From the NCBI RefSeq assembly GCF_016545825.1, contig NC_052619.1, positions 67,032,115 to 67,096,114 of the forward strand: a stretch of DNA of 64,000 nucleotides, given 5' to 3'. The stretch comes from Eucalyptus grandis. Its lineage: Eukaryota > Streptophyta > Magnoliopsida > Myrtales > Myrtaceae. The translations under genes were made by a program, and so were the position numbers. The notes beneath the pieces were generated by a model, which saw only the letters and a list, made by a program, of their open reading frames with translations, ran no database searches and was not told the DNA's origin. This document shows positions 23,058-36,889 of the stretch, piece after piece (the stretch's first letter is position 1; every line of letters starts with the position of its first letter).

Positions 23058-25908
23058 TCACTGGCTGTTTTCATTTCTTAATGCTCTCAAGATGGGATCA
23101 TTTTCATCATCTAATAGGCTGTCGTCGTCATCCAGCTCATCTAACTCATCCAGTATAGATTGGTTGATCGTCTTTCGTGATAGCCTTCTGTGCTTCTTGG
23201 GCTCCAATCGAGGTTCTGCTTGTTGGACCCCCATATCTCCTATCTTGTATCTGCAAAACGAGAAGATCATTAGTTCAGATAAAAAAGAAAAGATTAGGAT
23301 CCACACGTGCGTTCACTAGCTAATGATAGCCAAGAAAATAATAATAATTAAATAATTAAATGACCTTCACAGGCAGCTGATATAACATGCATTACAAAGC
23401 TAGCCGCATCATGATAGATGAATGTTACAGGAAGTCTTAAGTTTCTTCTGCAGGAAAGATTGATATTCAACAGCCCCACTTGCATTTTAATATCATATGC
23501 CGATCAATTTCGCCACATCGCTAGAAACCAGTACCATGGCATAGTTGACAAAATCAGGACATCAACACATTCAATGCAGGACAGTCTCAATACCACACGA
23601 AATCTCCCATGCATGCCATTAACTACTCGTCATCAATACAAACATACCAAGCACACATGAAGCACACAGGAAATACCTAACATCACTCTCTTTTTTGGTC
23701 CCAAATGTCCTTAGTTGAAACTCTTCTCTGACTTTTATCTCGTCAAGGAGTTGGAAGTAATAAGGATATCTCTCCAAAGGTTCTCCTTCCAGTATGCACC
23801 CAGGCTCGCCAAGATGTAAACAGTTACTGAATGAGCACTTAGCTGGTTCACTTGCTTTGAGTTTCTTCCTGAACTGAAGATAGTTACAAGACCATTGTTT
23901 CAGCAAAATGAACATGAAGACAGAGAGAACACCAGAAGATATGTGAGGAAGTGATGACATCACCTCTGGAAAAGCTTCTGCAAGAGATTGCTTGGTGACT
24001 TTTAGTAGACTTGGCTGGTTAAACCCAGGAGTATCAGCAAAATATCCTCCACCTGACAATGGAAGTAAAGAAACATTGCGTGTAGTATGTTTTCCTCTTC
24101 CACTTCTCGAAGACACTTCCCCTACCCGCTGATCCTCATACCATTTACTGCCGAGAATCTGTTGGGAGAACAGCTAGAGTCAAAATGTTGAGTTTACTTC
24201 ATCCCATCACACATAAACACAAGTGCAACAAGAACTAGAGAACCCACAGGCTCAAACCAATTGGTATTGGCTGCTGCATCAGAAGGATGATTGTTGCTTC
24301 GCAAAGCATTGATCAGGCTGGACTTTCCAACTCCACTTGGACCCACAATCACAGTCGTCTGGTCTCTCAAGGTAAAAGCGAGCGAGTCAAGTCCCTTTTT
24401 GGACTCAACACTGCAGAAAATCGGCCTATAGCCCCAACTGCGTAACCTAGACTTCCAGGCAACCAACGTCTGCAAACTTCATTGAAGCCATTCATCAGTG
24501 AAGAGAGGAAAGAGAACTCATTCAAGAAATGGCAGTATTCTAGGCTAATGAAGTTTTCCTAGTATAAGCCTCCCTCCATGTCACCATAACTCAAGCTTAA
24601 TCCAGGAAAAGGTTCATAGATGGTGACCGAGGCAACAATGACACCATACTGTGGTTCTTTTTAATTTTCATTAGTAACACTGCGTCACGACACCTGTTAC
24701 TTGTCTGTGGTTTTGATACAACTTCAGAAACAATTCAGTCATTTAATAACCGAAGCAACAAAAAGTACATAACCTATGCCAGAATATTCAGTCTCATTTG
24801 ATATCACAAACTGAAATGGATAACCGGAACTTCAAATCTAGTCTTGCGTAGATGAACAGCACTCTCTTCCCTCCATCTAAACAAAAACAACAATCATCGA
24901 GTAACTTGACCTTCCCTGGTGTAAAAAGAAATGCCACTTATCAGATCTTGAGGCCTCGCTCTTTATCTCTCAATCTGCATCTGATAGAATATCACAAAGG
25001 AAATGCCCGTTCCGTGACATTCTCCCACTTCAGAGACATCTACACCAGTCACAGGCTAGGGTAATGAACACGAAAGCCCTAAGCCTACACCAGTCACAAT
25101 CTAATCTTTATATTACCAACCAGCGCAGATGAAATTTGCCGTGATCTAGTAGCTCATGCACACAACATAAATTGCTCCCCTAATCCTCCTATCACAAAAG
25201 CATTAAGCTTGACCACTAATAATCACTCGTTTGGGCCTTAATTCAGCTCGTAGAAAGAGTGCCAACCTCTTCATCGACGAGTTCGCACTTGTTCAACGCG
25301 AGCGTGAGCGGAATTCCCGTAGACTCAGCCTCCACAAGGAACCGAGTGAGCAAAAACGGCTCCACCTTGGGTTGCTCCATGGAGAAAAGCACGAGCAAGT
25401 GGTCCACATTCGCGACCGGCGGGTCCAGGACCTCGGTCCTCCTCTGGAACACGTTCTCGATCATGCCCCTCCGATCCACCCAGTCGATCGACCCCACCAG
25501 CACCTTGTCCCCCACCAGCACCCTCCTCTTTATCTTCTTCAGCACCGCCTTCACCACGCACAGCAGCTCCACCCCGATCCCGGCGCCCTCGATCGGCGGC
25601 AGGGACTGCACTATCACGCGCATGAAGTTGGCCTGCGCCGCCGCGACCGTGCCGATCGCCTGGAAGTCGGACAGCGGGGGCTCGTCGCCGGGGGAGAGGA
25701 CCGGCGCGAGGGAGGAGAACTCCCTGACGATGCGCTGCTTGGCCCTGAGCAGGTTCTTGCCGGGGCTCTGGAGCTTCCTGGAGACGTTGCCGGGGTTCCG
25801 GTGCCTGGCGGCGGCGGCTGCGGCGGAGGCGGCGAGGGGGAGGTGGCGGAGGTGGAGGAGGGAGGCGGCGGCGCGGTGGCGGAGGGCGGAGATGGAAGCG
25901 ATAGGCAT
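23058..25908 (-). CDS. RsgA/YjeQ-type circularly permuted GTPase, organelle-targeted, 482 aa, 5 exons
   Basis: Exons 25908-25267, 24469-24248, 24158-23964, 23873-23677 and 23250-23058 join in phase with AG/GT borders. The N-terminal 35 residues (MPIASISALRHRAAASLLHL...) are Ala/Arg/Ser-rich, like a plastid or mitochondrial transit peptide. An OB-fold region (about residues 125-165) is followed by GTPase motifs in permuted order: NKCE (206), GPSGVGKSS (257), DTPGF (330). The C-terminal zinc-binding region has CSFSNCLHLGEPGC from 366, and an acidic tail follows (LDELDELDDDD). Bacterial RsgA releases late assembly factors from the 30S subunit, so an organellar small-subunit assembly role is inferred. 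The Arabidopsis relative I recall is At1g67440. No damage seen. Confidence 0.93.
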
Positions 25909-26350
25909 GAGTGAGAGATGGTGAAATGGCTGAGCGAGAGTTAAAGAGTTAGTTGCAGAGGTTGCAGAGACGCCGGAGGAAGACGAAGGTCGAAGACGGA
26001 AGTCTGGATAAGCATCGATCTCTTGGGTTTTTCAGAGAAATGACAAATGCGGGAGAGAGGGCAAGGGGCATTCCGGTCAATTCACGTCGTTTCCGCTTCT
26101 AGTCCGATCGCGCGTCCCCCGGTTTCTCTGCAGGTGGCCCGTAGCCGATTCTAGCAGTCTCTGGGGGTTTTCTCTTCCAGCTAAACCGGTTTGGCGCCCG
26201 GTTTTGGCGGATCGGGCCGAAAATGGCCCGACCCAAATTGATCTCGTTTTTACGCAACTCGATTTTAGTGATCATACACGGCCCGATCCATATTTTAAAG
26301 CACATCCTTATTTAATTTAACTTTTGAAAACTCATAGGCGCCCATTTAGC
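25909..26350 (-). promoter_or_regulatory. Promoter region of the RsgA gene
   Basis: About 440 bases upstream of the start codon. GGCCC-containing motifs resembling site II elements lie at about 26130-26285. Assignment is by position and motif only. Confidence 0.4.
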
Positions 26351-28230
26351 CCACTTTAACCTCTGTATAAATATGTTAGTTGTATAAAATTTCATATCAA
26401 ATTGAAAAGGCAAATCAACAAAATAAAATGATCACTTACTATCGTTTGCACTGCTTCACATAGCCGCCATAGTCTTGCCTCTGTCCGAGCCCCCAACACT
26501 GCTGCCGTGAGGCCCCAAGCCTAGTCCCCCACCAAGCATAAATGATCTTTGCAAATATGGATCACCAGCGAGATACAGGTAAGTATTATATGGTTAGATT
26601 TTGGAATGTAAGTAGTCCAATTATATATAATAACAAGCTCAAACTTGGACTCTATCCCCCGCTTGTTCGTTGGGCTCTTTTATGCGAGAATACTAATGCA
26701 TCTACTAGGTATCCAATGAAATATTATTTAATGCAATGCATATTTACTTAGGCCATGAAAAAAAGAAGATAATAACACCACGGTAGATATCATCCATTCC
26801 ATTAGAAATCAACCCACAACACTAGAAATTAAAAAGGAGACAAACAAAAATCCTCCCATCAATTTTATGAAAAACTTCCAAGTGTTTCCCGCCGCAGGTC
26901 ATCTCACCTGAAATTGTGCGCTTTGTTGTTTTTCCGTTTTCCATTTTCCTTTGAGTTAAAAATCTCCAAACCTGCTCCAGTCTTAGAAGGTCAATAAGTT
27001 TTTTTTTTTTTTTTTTTTTTAAGGTCAAAAGAGTTGAAATTGGGTCATTTAAGTGACCCATTTTACTAAGCCCTGTTTGTTTATTAACCCATGTCGATTC
27101 ATGGATGACCTAAAACCAATCCAGCCAGGATGCGGTTGAAACCGATCCACATAGCTCACATTATCTTAACTATGCCAATTAACACTTGACAAATTTAAAA
27201 TAATAATAATTAAGGGAAAACGAAGATGCAAAAATTAAATGTATATAGAAGATACAAAAGCTATACAAATCTCAAAAAATAAATTAATGAATAAAAAATA
27301 TAAAAAAATCTCTGAATTTTGTATTATATCCTATCTAATTCTACATTGACCAAATATCCATATAAGCAAACACAACCTTCGTGATAAGGATGAAAATAAT
27401 CAGGCGTGATGCAAATCTAAATTCAATTCATTTCAAGTGATTGACTAATGGAAGATTTGATTTAATGGTAGTTTCCTCTTTCGATTATGTGCGATACAGT
27501 CCATGCAGATCTCAATCCAAGCAAGAATTTGCCCACTTTGGACAGTGCTCTTAAGAAAAGCATTTAAGAGTGCATTTGTCTTGCGAAAGATTAATGATAA
27601 TACAATCGTTTATATTATTTGAAATAATTATTCAATACGAAATGTCTTCATCATTCACAAAAATTTAAGTTTAAATATTTTTGTTGATAATGACAAAAAT
27701 TTTGTTAATTTTTCTTTCATAAATGATATAAACGATCATTTTTAGAAAAAATATTTTTCAAATCTTAGTCTCTTACCAAATATCCTAGAACTCGAGTTAA
27801 CAATGTTAAGGCCCAGAGTTCGGGAGGTGTAACCTTCCAAAATCAAGAGACAACGTAGGTGCGGCCCAGAAGCTTCGGCCCAATTTTCGATCGAGCCTGT
27901 AAAAGGACAGCGATATGTCGGGCAATGAGTCGAATCTAAAGCGAGATACACAACGTACGAACGCCTTGGATAACGATGATCATGGGAAGAGGAGCTTCTT
28001 TTGCTTTCACACGTTGGAGTCGGAAATTCTGATAAGCCGCCCTCTTGAAACTTCTAGGGTCATAGACTCCTACGCATCGCAAATGATAAATTCGGAAAAA
28101 AATATCTAAACATATCATAAACCTATTATAAAATAATTAATTCAACTTTAAACTTTTCAATCACATCAATTTAATCTCCAACCTTATAACAATTTACCAA
28201 TTTAATTATTCCGATCTATTTTAATCGAAA
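26351..28230. other. Gene-poor AT-rich intergenic DNA
   Basis: No coding family, tRNA or complete transposon recognised. A T run lies at 27000-27020. Confidence 0.5.
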
Positions 28231-28239
28231 ATTATTAGT

Positions 28240-28475
28240 GTATTTTAATCGGCATCAACCATTCTATATAATATGTTCATTTGTTGACCATCACCGGCCT
28301 CATAATTATTAGTAAACATTAGTACGGATCGCTAATTTGCCTAAGAAATTGTTGACGTATTCTAATTAGCATCGGCCGTTCTATGTAGTGTGCCCATTTA
28401 CCGGCTATCATCGACCTTAGAATTATTAATAAACATCATTACAGATCGCTAATTTGCCTAAGAAATATTAGTAAG
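28240..28475. repeat. 118-bp tandem duplication
   Basis: Two diverged units begin GTATTTTAATCGGCATC (about 28239) and GTATTCTAATTAGCATC (about 28357). Both end with GATCGCTAATTTGCCTAAGA. Each contains a TTATTA(A/G)TAAACAT block. Confidence 0.8.
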
Positions 28476-31400
28476 CATCAGCACATGTTCTTATAGGTGA
28501 AGAATATAATACTCATTAAACATTAAAGAATGGGACTTTTTTGGCAAAGAGAAGGGTGTGGAAATTGTTTAAAGAATTAAAGTCAAGGCATGCTATGTCC
28601 CTCCACATTAGTAGCTGGATTTCCACGAGTTGAAGAACAGTTGAGGAGGATTCATGCACCGGACAATTGACTTGCTAAGGCACTCAAGGTCTGGACAACG
28701 TGTTATCGCATTATCAAATAAGTCTTTTGGTAATCTCCCCGGAAGGCCAAATCGCCAGCCCTAGAAATGATGACCTCGAAAGACGTGGTGAGTGCGTGTA
28801 GCTACGCCTACGCCCACCGTCCGTTTCTCTCTCCCCCGCGATTCTTCGTGAACGGCCCAGATTTCACCCTCTGCCACAGAGCACGGACGTCGTTTTCGAT
28901 GCCTGCTGCCCACCAAATTTCTCCACTATGCCGAGCATATTGAAATAAGGAAAAATGTTATGGACCAGAAAAAGAAAAAAGAAGGAAAAATGTCTGACCA
29001 AAAAAAATAGAAATACGGAAAAATGTCAAAAGGAGCTCGATAGGACACTTATCAAGATCGGCTAGTAGTGACACCTCGAGAGCGAAATTTATCTTGCCGA
29101 TGTAGTTATATTGTTTTTTTTCATTTTGATCTTGTGTCATTTGGAGACTTTGTAATTGTGCTCTTGGATGCGGACGTGAATCCTCTAATCCTAAATGGTC
29201 CTTCTCTTGGTTTTCTTAACCATTAATTTATGAAAATGGGTTTTTCATCAATAGAATGAAGCGCCAGAAGAATATCATATAAAAAAGAAGCTTTATATCC
29301 CCTTTTAAAAGGGGGAAAACAACAAAAATTCTTATCATTAATGGACTGCCCCTCAATAAGGATTTGCAATTAAAACCTCATAAAAACGACAAGCTCAAAA
29401 TGGAAAGGATTTTTTGTATCGTAATACTTTATTAATGATTGCAAGCATCATTTCGGTTGCCGTGGCAACAAAACTTATAAGATCAGTTAAACTATGGATT
29501 GGATATTCTACCTAGAGCTTAAAAAATATGGTTGGGATATAGTTGACATCACAATGAGAGGTGGTTTAGCTTTTATAAATTTATCGGCAAAAATATAATA
29601 ACAATAATTCAAAGCACATCCTTGACTTAGCTTTCCTCTTTCCTTTCTAAACATACGAAATGTTCAAACCTTTGACTTTATAGTGATCATAAATCTAGAT
29701 GAACCCCACGTTTACACTAATGAAGAAAATTCTACTAACACGGTGGTCAACAATCACTCCCAAATTACTCTGAATAAAAGGTATTGTAATTTAATTATGA
29801 GATAGTCAAGCATTAAATCACTCAATCCATACGTTACAGAAAAAACAAATAATTGCAAATCTTCTCAATCTGCACATGAAAAAATTAGTTTTGATCTCAA
29901 CGGAATAAGTGAACTCACTTTTTCAATAAATTACAGTTAATTCAATATATCTCTGAAAATCAACAATATGCTAATTTCCAAACTAATTATAAAATTAATC
30001 GATCAAATATTATTTTCCTAACTCAATATTTGGTCACCATCCGTGATCGTGAGTGATTTAACGTATCATCGATTCCTTAATAGATCATGCGCCTCAATAC
30101 ACCAGACACGCCTTTTCTTTTTTCTTTTTTAAGGATAGCATGAATGTGAAGTGTGAACAGCTCCATCGCGACCGCACCGGATAAGAACACATCCCGCGAG
30201 AATCTGATGCCGCGGGATCTAATCACGACCACACGTGTGGTGTGGCGGGTCTCGAGACGATCCCATGACGCGCGACCGATGAACGAACGGGCCACACACG
30301 CGGCTTCCTGTGGTGGTGCTGACCGCATCGGATCGCAGCTCGTTAAAGTCGATGGTCCGCATCGCTCGACGTTTGAACCAGACACGTTCAAATCGAAGAA
30401 TCTCCAGACGACGTCGACGACGACGCAGCGTGATTTCGGTATTGGGTGACCCAAAGGGGCTCCGCCACGTGTCGCATCGGCAGTGGCTCAGGCGGACGAA
30501 AATGACAAGAGAATTGTCGAGGGGGGGGAGGAAGAAAAATTCCAGACCGCAGGTTCGTGGAATCCGGCAACCGCAGCTAAACGGCGTCGTTCTTCCTGTT
30601 AACTTTGCGTTGTTGCCTTTCGAGAAAGTTAGGTGCGCTCCGTTCTTTATTGAGTCGAACTTACGAGGACATCAACGGTCAATTCGCACGTGCTGGTTGA
30701 AAAATAAAACGACCGGAATTTTCTGGCCCACGAAAATTTTGTGGTGTCAAATTTCATTCATACTTGACGTGATTATCTGGGATCACGTTAGAAAAAAATG
30801 CTATGCTGACGAGGGAATTTTTTTTTTTTAATGAAGTTTATGATCTTTAAAGTCTATAATATTTTTTCTCATTGCCCAAGAAAAACAAAAGACATTTATA
30901 GAGATGCATAGTTAAATCAGTTGTATATGAAAATTTGATTGTACTACCCGAAAAACAGGTCAGGGAATAGGTTTTAAATTTTCGGAACTAGTTGTGACCA
31001 TTAGGTTTTGAGTAAATACCTATCAGAGAATCAAATCGGACCGCTCTATTTTGAAACTGATTTTATAAGTTAAAAAATCAAAACACCGATTTCTTTTTAC
31101 CCTAAATTATAATCTTAGTGCCCCTTCATCTCTTATCTTTCCTCAAAACTCTTTGTCAGTCTTTTCTCTTCCCTTAAATTTTTATGGATGAATGAAGAAT
31201 AGAGTTTTATAATTTATATTTTATGTTACGTGTTTGAACTTTTTATCATTTATAATTGTATGTGACTACATATTTATTTTATGAATTGTTGCTTTTAGTG
31301 AATTGGGATTTCTCTTGTTCATCTTTTACTTTGAATCGTTTTGTTACTTATAGTTTCATAGCAAAAAAAATGAACTAAAAAAGGGAACAAAAAAATAAAA

Positions 31401-31930
31401 ATAGGTTATTGGGTAAGCTGAACTAGAAAAGCAAGAGGTTGTAGGGTCTAAAAATTAAGAACTAATTATAATCTGGTAAGTTAATCTACTCCGAAAGTGC
31501 CCAGAAGTGAGTATAGAGTAGGAATAGAATAGGACTGACAAAAAAAAAAAAGTTAATCTACTCCGGAAACCAATCATCCCTAAATATACTTACATGAGTT
31601 TGTAACTAATTGCGTAAAATTAAAAAAAAAAAAAATTATGACGCGTGCGAGACTAGTCACTCTCCGCACTAGTCCATTAGTCAAATGCGCCAATAAAATC
31701 GTCGGCCAAAAGAGAGAGAGAATAAAATCCACGGAAAAATAAAAGATCTGGTGAATTTCCCGGCGTTAACTAATTTTATTTGATCTTTTTCGGACAGGGA
31801 AAAGGCATTATTAAATTATCCGAAATTCCCCATTCGAGCGTGGAGATCTCGTGTCCCTGTCCGACGTGGTCGCTTCTGTCAGTATTATCATTATCATTAT
31901 GATCATAATTTATAATCTCTCTCCTTCTCT
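28476..31930. other. Gene-poor intergenic DNA
   Basis: No gene recognised on either strand. A moderately GC-rich stretch at 30150-30600 carries a G-box-like CCACGTGTC near 30468 and open frames on both strands with no family resemblance. The rest is AT-rich. Confidence 0.5.
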
Positions 31931-32136
31931 AAAACTCACATTCCCATTTTTTTAACCGCTTTAATCTTTCCCCTCCTTTTTCCCTTTAAAATCCCCTCCC
32001 CAGTTCTTCCTCCTCGCCTTATCCACCATCCATCGATCTGCTGCTGCTGCTGCTGCTGCTCTCCATCTTCTCGCACGCGTTTTCTCTCTCTCTCTCTCTC
32101 TCTATCTCTAGCAGCTGATTCGTCTCCGGCTCCGCA
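31931..32136 (+). promoter_or_regulatory. Likely 5' leader exon of the F-box/kelch gene with CTG and CT microsatellites
   Basis: A CT-rich stretch resembling plant leaders contains a (CTG)7-like run at 32038-32060 and a CT run at 32082-32105. It ends at a strong donor, CCGCAG|GTAATTTCC, near 32136. A leader exon followed by a long intron before the coding exon would fit, but the transcription start is not visible. Confidence 0.5.
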
Positions 32137-34037
32137 GGTAATTTCCGGTCCCGGTCCGGTCGGATCTCGCGCCGGACGGCTCGTGCCGTCGACGTCGGCG
32201 CCGAGTTTTCGGGCATTCCTTTCGTTTTTGCGCGTCTTTCCGAGAATGGAGTGTCCGCGGCGACGCGGCCGATGATCGGAGTGTTGCTGTTTGTAGTGTC
32301 GTAGATCCGATTGCGGGAAGTGGTGTTTTTGGCTTGCTCGATGTGGAGCTCGATTGAGTTTCTGTTCGAGTGTTGTTGGTGTGCGAGCTCGACGAGCTGG
32401 GAATTTCTGTGTCCTGTTTGGAGCGAGTGATTCTAGTGCTGTTTCCGATTCTCTCGCTGGCTTGACTTGATTCGATTGTTCGGCGACGCGTGATGTGTGT
32501 TTTCGTGCGGTTTCGTCTGCGCTGAACGTGTCTGATTGTTGCACGAACGCGCGAGATCTGGAAGTGGTTTTGAGGTCTTCATGCTTGGATCTGTGCGGAA
32601 GAAACCTCCGACCGGACGGTTGACGAGCTAAAATGACCTAAGCATACTGTTATAAAGCGATTCGTCGGTTAAACTTTCGCAAAACCCATGTTTTGTTCTT
32701 TCATTCTTGGTTAATTTTTCCTCGCTTGGCTATTTTATTTTATTTTTTTATTTTTCGATGTTGATTGTCTGATTGCTTGTACTGCAGTCTTGCTAGAGTG
32801 TTTGGACTTTCGTTAGAAATTCTACCGCCGGGAATTACAGAACATAGGGCCGATATCCATGTTGAATATTTTCTCCTCCACAAGTTCATAACAGAGAATA
32901 ATTGCACAGACGTTAAGGAAAGGAAATGGAGAAAAAAAAACTGGGAAATGGTGTATGAATCTCTCAAATGTTAGACTTGTATGGTAGGTAGGTGGGTAGA
33001 GGGTTGGTGAAGTTGAAAATGTCGTGTCACTTAATAATGCAAGGAGTTTGGCTTAAGAAAAGGGGTCAGGTTGAGAAGATCTTGTAATGTGTACTTTTTT
33101 CTTTGGTAAGTCTCTGTAGATTTGCTTCCCTGTTTCAGGTGGTAAAATTAATTTTCTTTGTATAATTGCATGAACTAGAGGTCAATGATATGTTGATAAG
33201 CCCTTACCGGAACAGGGAAGAAAAATTCTCTTCATTTTTATTTGTATCGAATCTTTTCATTCCCATTGAGTCTCTGAACTTTTTTTCCCCGGTTGGTTCA
33301 CGAATCTGTTGCTTCTAGATTATGATTTAGAAATTTTGTGATTGTCCAGACACCCCATCCCCCTTGTCTTTAAGTGCTTGTGTTGTGGAGATTCACAATG
33401 TCTGATTCCTTTGCTGTGTTATTTTTGCTGATCAAGGCGTTGACGTCAACTGCTTAGGATCCTTCTGCTTGAGAAGCATATTGGTTTGTCTTAACTCATC
33501 TCTATTTGTACTAATTTTAGTTCAAATTTCTTTGTTGCCTATAGGCAGCCCACTCTCTCCAGGAAGATGGAAGTAAGAGGGGGCTGAAGCTTTTCAGTTT
33601 TATCACTTTGACTGGTATGATGTTCATGCTTGCTATTTCTTCTTGAGAATTAACTTCTAGAAATTTCTCCTAGTCAGCTTTGAGAGTCTACTCTTGATCT
33701 AGTTGTAGGGAAATGTGTGGACGGAGAACCAACTTCGGGAGCCTGGAAAATACTCTGCTTCAATCATCAAGAACAAAATTCTCTAAAAGCAGAAGTTCTG
33801 GTATGGAATTTGAGTCAGATTGGACAAAGCACCGAAAGACCTCAGCATATGCTGCATTAGCAATCCGTTCCGCCACATCTTTCATGCCTTGGTCCCTTAA
33901 AATTCCTATAGCTGAAGGTTACCATGAATTTCTCTAATTAGAAGGCCTTCCTTTCGAGTTAACTCGTCCTTGGGGAGGTCAATCCATCGGTACGAGAACC
34001 ATTCACTCTTTTCTTCAGTGCAGCGTCATCTTGAGAA

Positions 34038-35808
34038 ATGCCTTGTTTTGTGAGTGAGAAGAAAAGATCCACGGAACAGGCCATGTTTTTCTCCAATTCA
34101 GTCCACGAAAGCACTCCAGCTCGTTCGAAAAGTAACCTTCCTATAGCAACTCCTATTGCTGATGATTTTGGCAGTCCCATTCTTCCTGGACTGCCTGATC
34201 ATGTGGCTGATCATTGCCTTGCACTAGTTCCTCGTTGCAACTTTCCATCAATGGGTGCTGTCTGCAAGAAGTGGAGGACAGTGCTCCAAAGCAGAGAATT
34301 CCTTATAGTGCGAAAATTAGCAAAGGTTGTTGAGGAGTGGCTGTATGTGTTAACTATGGATGCTGAAGGAAAGGAAAGCCACTGGGAAGTCTTCGACTGT
34401 TTGGGACACAAGATCCGGCAACTTCCCCTAATGCCTGGTCCAGTGAAATCCGGGTTTGGAGTGGTGGTTCTTAATGGAAAGCTATTTGTCATGGCTGGTT
34501 ACTCCTCATTAGATGGACCATGCTCTGCTTCTGCAGAAGTTTACCAGTATGATTCTTGCCTGAACAGGTATATACTCTAGTTTTTGATAAGCGAGTAAGG
34601 GTAGGAAGGGTTGACTAGTTACTCTGATTCTTGTGTCTTATATATGTATTTATCTTGTTCAAGTTTCCGGGCATCTCATTCATCTGGAAAGTAAATGGGA
34701 TTCTTCACTTTCTCTTATGATGCGTCAAACTTTGCCTACTAGATGATAGATCTCCTGCTAGGCATTGGATTTCCATCCTGAAGCATTGCTATTTTTTTAT
34801 CATGCTGTCAGATGCCCTGAAAATGGAACAGATAACTGAACGTTTGAAGGTTAGAAATTCAGGTTTATGCATGATCCTGGAAATTGCACGCTTGTGTCTC
34901 TTGATGACCTGCTAAATCAAGTTGTTTTTTTTATCACAAATTGTTTCAAGATGCCTCTTTGTTTTCTCAATTGAACGTGACAAATACTCTGCTGTATTGA
35001 GACTGCGGTACCATGACTAGTCCATATGAACACGGGTCTGCTGACCCGATTTTCTTATATGTTCTTTGCCACTTTTATTTTCCCTAGTTGCTTTACTATA
35101 ACCTGTCAGCTTGCACGCGCCAAACTATAAAAGTTCACCTGCATGCCTGCTCTTTTTTTCACTGTGGGATTTCATTGCAGTTGGAGCAAACTAGCAAGCA
35201 TGAATGTGGCTCGCTATGACTTTGCTTGCGCAGAAGTCAATGGACTCGTATATGTGGTTGGAGGCTATGGAATTGAAGGTGAAAGTCTCTCCAGTGCTGA
35301 AGTGTACGACCCTGATTCTGATAAGTGGACTCTCATCGAGTCTCTTAGGCGACCAAGGTGGGGATGCTTTGCGTGCAGCTTTGAAGGGAAGCTCTATGTG
35401 ATGGGTGGACGATCAAGCTTCACCATTGGGAACTCAAGGTTCGTTGATGTATACAATCCCGAGCAGCACACCTGGTGCGAGATGAAGAATGGACGCGTCA
35501 TGGTCACTGCCCATGCTGTGCTTGGAAAGAAGCTGTTCTGTATGGAATGGAAGAATCAGAGGAAGCTTGCCATATATAATCCAGAAGACAATTCCTGGAG
35601 TACGGTGCCCGTTCCTCTTACAGGGAGCTCAAGTATAGGGTTCCAATTCGGTATATTGGAGGGGAAGCTCTTGCTATTTTCACTTAAAGAAGATCCGGAG
35701 TACCATACATTGTTATACGATCCCAATGCTGCCCCGGGCTCTGAATGGCAGACTTCTGAGATAAAGCCATCAGGTTTGTGCTTGTGCAGTGTGACAATAA
35801 AAGTGTGA
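34038..35808 (+). CDS. F-box/kelch-repeat protein, 385 aa, two coding exons
   Basis: Coding exons 34038-34567 and 35181-35808 join in phase (AACAG|GTATAT donor, TTGCAG|TTGG acceptor). An F-box-like segment (about residues 45-90: ILPGLPDHVADHCLALVPRC, then VCKKWRTVL) is followed by kelch repeats: LPLMPGPVKSGFGVVVLNG, LASMNVARYDFACAEVNGLV, LRRPRWGCFACSFEGKLYVM, and MVTAHAVLGKKLFCMEWKN. The end is SGLCLCSVTIKV. F-box proteins of this type are substrate receptors of SCF ubiquitin ligases, with the kelch propeller binding the target; the target is unknown. The closest Arabidopsis protein I recall is At1g67480, nearly collinear throughout, including the start (MPCFVSEKKR). The gene has an inferred 5' leader with introns upstream. 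Intact. Confidence 0.93.
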
Positions 35809-36889
35809 AGCTTTTAACTACTTGAACCCAAGAGTTCTGCCAAAGTTTGGAATGTACCATCCCATCCCATAAACACTCGGTTATCTCGCACTTTTTTGAA
35901 ATCAGGTCACAGGGGCCAGATTGTTTGTTTTAGCTGTAGCTTCTTGTTCCGATTGTCATGCTTGGATCACATTTCTGAATGTTTTTAATTTTGCATCTTG
36001 ATATGTACTTTGTTTGCTATTAAGTTGTCTGGTACTTTGAACTGTCGAGGCATGTGTCAAGGTATGACTGCTCTATCAGGAAGTAGCAACATCTCTCTAC
36101 GCTAAATGCGGTGAGATCATGTTCTAGACAAGTTCAGATATGAAGTTTATCCATATAAATACCAGGTACACTGACAAACACATTAGTTCACAATTTCGAA
36201 AAGAAAAAAAGGTCAATTGTTCGCCGACTAAGTATTGCTGTCTCCCTTCTTCTCTGCCCTTTACTCTGCAATACAGAGCAAGAAAAATCTAGCAGACCGT
36301 CAAATGCAAACAGTAAATTTGTTATGCACCTCGACTCCACAACTACATAGCAAACAATCTCCTCATAGGAGGGAGGGAGATCCATTAAACTTTGCCCGAT
36401 TTTGCGTTTCAGCATTCAAATATTGTTTTGAATAGCTAGACACTTTGAGCAGATCATATAATCAAAGAGTAATGTAAACAAGTTCCTCAATGAGCAGAAA
36501 GTTTTCTCACTCACCATGCATTTAGCATGGGGGAAAGAAAGTTATTTATATGTCAACGCAGTAGAGTTACGTGGACTGAGTAAGGAACTAAGCTCGATTA
36601 AATTAGAGGGATGCTAGGATAATAACTCAGCGTGAACGCTTAATTTGAATTCTTGATCCAACTTCTTACTCATCGACTTCTTTGCAAGTGATGAGGTCGT
36701 CCCCAATTAACCTAAACTTTGTGAAACTGCTCTTATCGGCTCAGTACTTCAGGTCATCATTTTCGACTGTCATTTTCAAAACTCCAAATATGCATATAAA
36801 CTAATAATTGAACAGGGTAGACAGTATCGAAAATGAGATCGCGGGCTCTTTTTTTTTTAGGGTCAAACTGAGTGAAGGTATCCTCCAAA
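35809..36889. other. 3' flank of the kelch gene and intergenic DNA
   Basis: No gene recognised. The likely 3' UTR occupies the first 200-300 bases. Confidence 0.5.

Noticed and set aside
25231..25924. Two plus-strand frames of over 220 codons
   Set aside because: They are antisense to exon 1 of the RsgA gene, which has clear domain motifs.
30077..30831. Open frames on both strands in a GC-richer stretch
   Set aside because: No conserved domain, and the opposing frames overlap; probably compositional.
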